This document shows, one piece after another, positions 6,667 to 9,716 of a stretch of DNA of 9,716 bases (its first letter is position 1; every line of letters begins with the position of its first letter). Source of the stretch: Actinomycetes bacterium (GTDB lineage Bacteria; Actinomycetota; Actinomycetes; Actinomycetales; Cellulomonadaceae). The stretch covers positions 1-9,716 of the forward strand of contig JAEWGQ010000232.1 of the NCBI GenBank assembly GCA_023388235.1. The letters run 5' to 3'. A program made the translations under genes and the position numbers. The notes under the pieces were generated by a model. The model was not told the DNA's origin and ran no database searches. It saw only the letters and a program-made list of their open reading frames with translations.

Positions 6667-6672
6667 TAGGCT
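6667..6672 (+). promoter_or_regulatory. TAGGCT -10 box for purS
   Basis: TAGGCT matches TANNNT and would start transcription near 6679, giving a leader of about 34 nt with GGGAG at 6701-6705 as the ribosome-binding site. The -35 region (about 6643-6649) is weak. No purine riboswitch or PurR-type box is recognisable in the 79-nt gap. Confidence 0.5.
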
Positions 6673-6712
6673 GGGCCCCGACCTCCACCGCCGCGAACCA
6701 GGGAGCTCACCC

Positions 6713-7000
6713 GTGGGACGAGTCGTCGTCGATGTGATGCCCAAGCCGGAGATCCTCGACCCGCAGGGCAAGGCCGTCGCCGGCGCGCTGCCGCGGCTCG
6801 GCTTCGCGCAGTTCACCTCCGTCCGGCAGGGCAAGCGGTTCGAGCTCGAGGTCGACGGGCCGGTGACCCCCGAGGTGCTGGCTGCCGCGGCCGAGGCCGC
6901 CGCGCAGGTGCTCTCCAACCCCGTCATCGAGGACGTCGTGCGGGTCGCCGACTCCGAGGCCGACGCCGCGGCCACCGTGACGTCGGGCGGCCTGGCCTGA
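6713..7000 (+). CDS. purS: Phosphoribosylformylglycinamidine synthase subunit PurS
   Basis: Small subunit of the PurSQL formylglycinamidine ribonucleotide (FGAM) synthetase, which converts FGAR, glutamine and ATP to FGAM in the fourth step of de novo purine synthesis. PurS helps to join the PurQ glutaminase to the PurL synthetase. The 95-residue product opens [20 protein letters not shown] and continues [20 protein letters not shown], both family hallmarks. The usual length is about 80 residues; the excess is an Ala/Asp/Glu-rich C-terminal tail. The start is GTG, with GGGAG (6701-6705) 7 nt upstream. Its stop TGA shares one base with the purQ ATG (TGATG), so the two should be translated in step. 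Confidence 0.95.
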   Translation: MGRVVVDVMPKPEILDPQGKAVAGALPRLGFAQFTSVRQGKRFELEVDGPVTPEVLAAAAEAAAQVLSNPVIEDVVRVADSEADAAATVTSGGLA

Positions 7001-7695
7001 TGACCCGCATCGGCGTCGTCACCTTCCCCGGCACGCTGGACGACCGGGACGCCGCCCGCGCGGTGCGCCTCGCCGGCGCGGAGCCCGTCGCCCTCTGGCA
7101 CGCGGACGCCGACCTGCACGGCGTCGACGCCGTCGTGCTGCCCGGCGGGTTCTCCTACGGGGACTACCTGCGCGCCGGTGCCATCAGCCGGTTCGCGCCC
7201 GTCGTGGGCGAGGTCGTCGAGGCCGCCGGCAAGGGCATGCCCGTGCTCGGCATCTGCAACGGCTTCCAGGTCCTCACCGAGGCCCACCTGCTGCCCGGGT
7301 CGATGATCAAGAACGACCACCTGCACTTCGTGTGCCGCGAGCAGGTGCTGTCCGTCGAGTCCGCCGACACCGCGTGGACCCGCGAGTACCGGCAGGGCGA
7401 GCGGATCACCATCCCGCTGAAGAACCAGGACGGCCAGTACGTCGCCGACGAGCGCACCCTCGACGAGCTCGAGGGCGAGGGCCGGGTCGTGTTCCGGTAC
7501 GCCGACCACAACCCGAACGGCTCCCGCCGCGGCATCGCCGGCATCAGCAACGCGCGCGGCAACGTCGTGGGCCTCATGCCGCACCCCGAGCACGCGGTCG
7601 AGGCCGGCTTCGGCCCGGACGGCGCGCGCGGACCCCGCAGCGGCACCGACGGCCTGCGGTTCTTCACCTCCGTGATGCGGGCGCTCGTCTCCTGA
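7000..7695 (+). CDS. purQ: Phosphoribosylformylglycinamidine synthase subunit PurQ (glutaminase)
   Basis: Class I glutamine amidotransferase subunit of FGAM synthetase. It hydrolyses glutamine and channels ammonia to PurL. The 231 residues match the usual length. Visible motifs are the N-terminal [19 protein letters not shown], the oxyanion region [15 protein letters not shown], the nucleophile elbow GICNGFQ with C86, the PurQ-specific NPNGS segment, and MPHPEH with the catalytic H195 and E197. All catalytic residues are present. It overlaps purS by one base, and its stop lies inside a CTGA overlap with the following acetyltransferase gene. purL, the third component, is not in the window and must be elsewhere. 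Confidence 0.97.
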   Translation: MTRIGVVTFPGTLDDRDAARAVRLAGAEPVALWHADADLHGVDAVVLPGGFSYGDYLRAGAISRFAPVVGEVVEAAGKGMPVLGICNGFQVLTEAHLLPGSMIKNDHLHFVCREQVLSVESADTAWTREYRQGERITIPLKNQDGQYVADERTLDELEGEGRVVFRYADHNPNGSRRGIAGISNARGNVVGLMPHPEHAVEAGFGPDGARGPRSGTDGLRFFTSVMRALVS

Positions 7696-8807
7696 CCGGC
7701 GTCACCCTGCGCGAGGTCCCCTGGGCCGACCCGGACGCCCGGGCGCTGCGCCGCGCCCAGCAGGCGGAGCTCAGCGCGCGGTACGGCGACGACGGCACGC
7801 CGGAACCGCCCGCCGAGCACGTCGCCGCCACGCTGCTGCTCGAGGTCGACGGGACGCCCGCGGGCTGCGGGTCGCTGCGGGACCTCGGCGGCGAGCCCGG
7901 GCACGACCCCGGCACCGGCGAGGTGAAGCGCGTGTACGTCGCGCCGCACGCCCGCGGGCGCGGGTTCGCCCGGACGCTCGTGCGCGCGCTGGAGGAGCGG
8001 GCCGCCGCGCTCGGGTGGACGCGGCTCGTGCTGGAGGCCGGGCTGCAGCAGCCGGAGGCCATCGGGCTGTACCTGTCCCTGGGGTACGTGCCGGTCGAGC
8101 GGTACGGCGAGTGGGCGGACGTGGCGGACTCGCGCTGCTTCGCGAAGCCGGTGCTCGCGGGCGGCGGGGGCGCGGGGGCGTCCGGTGCGGTCGCGTCGGC
8201 GTCGGCATCGGCATCGGCGGCGATCCCGGGCCCGGCGCCGGTCGTGGTGCCGGGCCGCGCCCGGGTGGTGCCGGATCCCGGTCGCGCCCCGGTGGTGCCG
8301 GATCCCGGTCGCGCCCCGGTCGTGGTGCCGGACCCCGGTCCGGACGCCGTGCCGGTGGTGGTGACGACGGTGGACGCGTCCGCGCTGCCGGGTGCGCCGC
8401 TCGCGGACGGCGACGTGCTCGTCGCCGTACTCGCCCGGCGCGACGACCGCCCCGCCGGGTGGGCGGCGCTCGCCCCGGCGCCGATCCCGCCGCCCGGAGT
8501 GGACGCTCCCGACGCGGGGGAGCTGCGCGGACCGGTCGTCGCGCCCGAGCCGGGGGAACCGGGTGGGCCGGAGCTGCGCGGGCCGGTGGTCGCCTCGGGT
8601 GCGCCCGGGGCCGGCGTCGCGACGGTGCTCCTGCACGCCGTCGAGGCCGAGGCCCGCGCCCGCGGGCTGCGCACGCTGGTGACGGTCGCGGACGTGCGGG
8701 ACCTGGCGGCCCTCGACGGGTACCGCGCGCTCGGGTTCCGGCCCGTGCTGCCGTTCGGGCCCGGGCAGGACGACCCCCACCGGCTGTACCTGGGCCGCGC
8801 GCTCTGA
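7692..8807 (+). CDS. Tandem GNAT-family N-acetyltransferase, apparent CTG start
   Basis: The 371-residue product has two GNAT domains. Domain 1 (about 1-155) has a good acetyl-CoA loop, [19 protein letters not shown] (78-96), and the C-terminal [18 protein letters not shown]. Domain 2 (about 240-371) ends [16 protein letters not shown]...RLYLGRAL, but its loop (SGAPGAG, 302-308) lacks the usual Arg/Gln, so it may be degenerate. A Gly/Ser/Ala- and Pro/Val-rich linker (about 156-235) joins them. No ATG, GTG or TTG lies near the domain start: the first downstream GTG (7923) would cut into domain 1, and upstream ones lie deep in purQ. CTG at 7692, overlapping the purQ stop as CTGA, fits exactly where ATGA would be expected and gives (M)[10 protein letters not shown]. 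Substrate unknown; coupling to purQ does not prove a purine role. Confidence 0.8.
   Translation: MTGVTLREVPWADPDARALRRAQQAELSARYGDDGTPEPPAEHVAATLLLEVDGTPAGCGSLRDLGGEPGHDPGTGEVKRVYVAPHARGRGFARTLVRALEERAAALGWTRLVLEAGLQQPEAIGLYLSLGYVPVERYGEWADVADSRCFAKPVLAGGGGAGASGAVASASASASAAIPGPAPVVVPGRARVVPDPGRAPVVPDPGRAPVVVPDPGPDAVPVVVTTVDASALPGAPLADGDVLVAVLARRDDRPAGWAALAPAPIPPPGVDAPDAGELRGPVVAPEPGEPGGPELRGPVVASGAPGAGVATVLLHAVEAEARARGLRTLVTVADVRDLAALDGYRALGFRPVLPFGPGQDDPHRLYLGRAL
8194..8340 (+). repeat. In-frame tandem repeats in the GNAT linker
   Basis: Two perfect 27-nt units (8264-8290 and 8291-8317) each encode nine residues, giving the recurring peptide PDPGRAPVV. Diverged copies precede (from about 8240) and follow (8318-8340). 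A short run of TCGGCN hexamers (about 8194-8219) just upstream encodes alternating Ser and Ala. All units are multiples of three, so expansion and contraction keep the second domain in frame. Confidence 0.85.
8520..8593 (+). repeat. 51-nt duplication within the second GNAT domain
   Basis: Positions 8520-8542 recur at 8571-8593 with two mismatches, an offset of exactly 17 codons. Each copy encodes ELRGPVVA, residues 277-284 and 294-301. In GNAT folds this is the strand that leads into the acetyl-CoA loop. Only the second copy is followed by the helix ([18 protein letters not shown]), so the first looks like inserted extra material. Confidence 0.8.
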
Positions 8808-8828
8808 CACCTGCGCCCGCGATGTGGA

Positions 8829-8853
8829 CGCCCGCTGCCGTGCCGGGCGGGCG
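8829..8853 (+). terminator. Weak hairpin after the GNAT gene
   Basis: CGCCCGC (8829-8835) pairs with GCGGGCG (8847-8853) around an 11-nt loop, 21 nt past the acetyltransferase stop. There is no T-run, so it is at best a GC-type terminator of the purSQ transcript. It lies just upstream of the TACGGT box and could equally be an operator. Confidence 0.3.
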
Positions 8854-8859
8854 CGGGGC

Positions 8860-8865
8860 TACGGT
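8860..8865 (+). promoter_or_regulatory. TANNNT -10 box of the leader-peptide transcript
   Basis: TACGGT matches TANNNT. With the hexamer at -12 to -7, +1 falls exactly on the G of GTG at 8872, the start of the nine-codon leader. A weak -35 candidate, CTGCCG at 8835-8840, has a long 19-nt spacer. The exact register between box and start codon is the main evidence. Confidence 0.55.
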
Positions 8866-8871
8866 GCTCGC

Positions 8872-8901
8872 GTGTTCCTGAGCCGGGTGTGTTGTCGCTG
8901 A
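8872..8901 (+). CDS. Leaderless Cys-Cys leader peptide
   Basis: GTG TTC CTG AGC CGG GTG TGT TGT CGC TGA encodes (M)FLSRVCCR, nine residues. There is no ribosome-binding site, and the TACGGT box predicts transcription starting at the first base of GTG, so translation should be leaderless. Mycobacteria are known to use leaderless short ORFs with consecutive Cys codons as cysteine-responsive attenuators of sulfur-metabolism operons, and this has the same layout. Both Cys codons are TGT, whereas all 15 Cys codons in the other genes here are TGC, which could sharpen ribosome pausing when Cys-tRNA is low. The peptide probably acts in cis through its translation rather than as a product. The next gene starts 70 nt after the leader stop. 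Confidence 0.65.
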   Translation: MFLSRVCCR

Positions 8902-8971
8902 GCTGACGACCCCGCGCGCCCGCGGCCGGACGGCCCTCGCCGCGCACCCGCCTCACCCCGAGGACACCCGC
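8884..8971 (+). promoter_or_regulatory. Candidate translational attenuator controlling the downstream gene
   Basis: GAGG (8960-8963), the core of the downstream ribosome-binding site, can pair with CCTC (8951-8954) in a short hairpin. In addition, CGGGTGT (8884-8890), which covers the leader's Arg5-Val6 codons and the first base of Cys7, is exactly complementary to ACACCCG (8964-8970) between that ribosome-binding site and the ATG. CACCCG also occurs at 8945-8950. A GC stem, GGCC/GGCC (8924-8927 with 8932-8935), lies between. A ribosome paused on the Cys codons would mask 8884-8890 and free the start region. This is a model drawn from complementarity, not a demonstrated structure. Confidence 0.4.
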
Positions 8972-9640
8972 ATGACCCACTCCGTGCTGCACCGCGTGCC
9001 CGCGGTCGCCCCCCGCCACCTCACGCCCGCCCCGACCCGCGCGCACGCCGCCCGGCCGCTCGCGCCGGGGGCGGTGGCTGCCGTCCCGCCGCTCCCGCCC
9101 GGTGCGCGGTCTGCGCCGCCTGCGCCGCCCGCGTCCGCCCTGCCCTCCGCCGGGCCGCTGCGCCCGGGCGCCGACCCGGCCCTGCACGTCGGCAGCCCCG
9201 ACTACGGGGTCCGCACCGTCGAGTTCCGGCCCGGCTCCGAGACCGCGATCGTCCTCGCCGCCGCCCGCGCGGACGTGATCCGCCTGGGCTTCAGCGCCGC
9301 CGTGCCGACCGTCCCGGCCCTCGCCCGGGTGGTCGCGCTGGTGGACGAGGCGCTGACGGAGTCCGGTCGCGACCGGTCCGAGGTCCGCGTGGTGCTGGAC
9401 GTCGAGGTCGTGCTCGCGCCCGACGAGCCCACGGCCCGCCGCAAGCGTGCCTACCTCGAGCACCTGGACGCCCTCGCCGGTCTCGGCTGGTCGCCCGCCG
9501 CCACCCGCGTCGTCACCACCGCCGACCGCCTGGCCGCCGAGGTGACGGCCCTGGCGCAGCGCGCCGGCGTCGACGGGCTGGTGCTGCTGCCGCTGCCGGC
9601 CGGTGCCGCCGCCGAGGCGGCCCTCCGCGCCCTGCTCTGA
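8972..9640 (+). CDS. Luciferase-like monooxygenase (LLM) C-terminal-half protein
   Basis: The 222-residue product starts with about 68 Pro/Ala-rich, probably disordered residues. The remaining 150 resemble the C-terminal half of bacterial luciferase-like flavin-dependent monooxygenases: AARADVIRLGFSAA, ESGRDRSEVRVVLDVEVVLAPDEPTARRKR (in two blocks), LAGLGWSPAATRVV, then ADRLAAEVTALAQRAGVDGLVLLPLP. The N-terminal half of the barrel, which carries much of the flavin and substrate site, is missing, so stand-alone catalysis is doubtful. GAGGA (8960-8964) lies 7 nt before the ATG. It contains no cysteine at all. Placement behind a Cys-Cys leader suggests a role in sulfur acquisition, such as sulfonate or sulfone use, probably with genes beyond the window. 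It could be a remnant, an accessory subunit or a regulatory domain. Confidence 0.65.
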   Translation: MTHSVLHRVPAVAPRHLTPAPTRAHAARPLAPGAVAAVPPLPPGARSAPPAPPASALPSAGPLRPGADPALHVGSPDYGVRTVEFRPGSETAIVLAAARADVIRLGFSAAVPTVPALARVVALVDEALTESGRDRSEVRVVLDVEVVLAPDEPTARRKRAYLEHLDALAGLGWSPAATRVVTTADRLAAEVTALAQRAGVDGLVLLPLPAGAAAEAALRALL

Positions 9641-9716
9641 CCCCCGGCGCCCCGGGCTGCCCGGTCCTCGCGGGGCCGCCCGGCTCCGGGGCGCGTCCGG
9701 GGAACCCTCCCACCGG
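9641..9716. other. Downstream flank, no gene seen
   Basis: These last 76 bases contain GC-rich short inverted words, including CCCGG-CT-CCGGG near 9679-9690, but no T-run, ribosome-binding site or start codon that I can support. I cannot tell whether the LLM-like gene is followed by more genes of the same operon. Confidence 0.4.

Noticed and set aside
7332..7691. Upstream extension of the GNAT frame into purQ
   Set aside because: This part is an Arg-rich shadow of the catalytic region of PurQ; GNAT similarity begins only after the purQ stop.
8240..8340. Regular repeats considered as a CRISPR array
   Set aside because: The 27-nt units are directly adjacent with no unique spacers, and they encode an in-frame protein linker.
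7664..9463. 599-codon minus-strand frame across the GNAT and LLM-like genes
   Set aside because: Low-complexity Ala/Arg/Ser chain spanning three unrelated plus-strand elements, with no ribosome-binding site or domain.
1..9716. Insertion sequence, prophage or integrated element
   Set aside because: No transposase, integrase, terminal repeat or change in base composition is visible; all genes share the same high-GC codon style.

Overview
The window is about 75% GC and has the codon habits of a high-GC actinobacterium: third positions are almost always G or C, and all 15 cysteine codons in the full-length genes are TGC. Other actinobacterial signs are TANNNT-type -10 boxes, a sugar ABC transporter without its own ATPase, and leaderless-looking starts. 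The gene content would suit a Cellulomonas-like soil or cellulolytic organism. That genus is an inference, not something the sequence proves.

Region 1 (1-5670, + strand) is an alpha-galactoside utilisation operon. A promoter-like element precedes an intracellular GH36 alpha-galactosidase. Then come a lipoprotein solute-binding protein and two MalF/MalG-type CUT1 permeases that overlap by 4 nt. The binding protein captures an oligosaccharide, the permeases import it, and the GH36 enzyme trims terminal alpha-galactose in the cytoplasm. No nucleotide-binding subunit is present, so a shared MsiK-type ATPase encoded elsewhere is expected. A perfect 16-bp hairpin separates the binding-protein gene from the permease genes.

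Region 2 (5675-6633) holds a 62-aa minus-strand protein with evenly spaced Cys/His residues, convergent with the operon. A 341-nt divergent intergenic stretch rich in inverted repeats follows, then an unrecognised 142-aa protein that may be translated from a leaderless transcript.

Region 3 (6667-8807) is purS-purQ, encoding two parts of the three-component formylglycinamidine ribonucleotide synthetase; purL is absent. Behind them, overlapping the purQ stop, is a tandem-GNAT acetyltransferase gene that appears to start at CTG. Its linker and second domain have grown by in-frame tandem duplication.

Region 4 (8829-9716) is the most interesting part. A TANNNT box sits so that transcription should begin exactly on a GTG codon. 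That codon opens a nine-residue leader peptide ending Cys-Cys-Arg. The two Cys codons are TGT, unlike every other Cys codon in the window. The leader precedes a 222-aa protein resembling only the C-terminal half of a luciferase-like flavin monooxygenase. The RNA between them can fold to block the downstream ribosome-binding site. This has the form of a cysteine-responsive attenuator at the head of a sulfur-related operon that runs out of the window.
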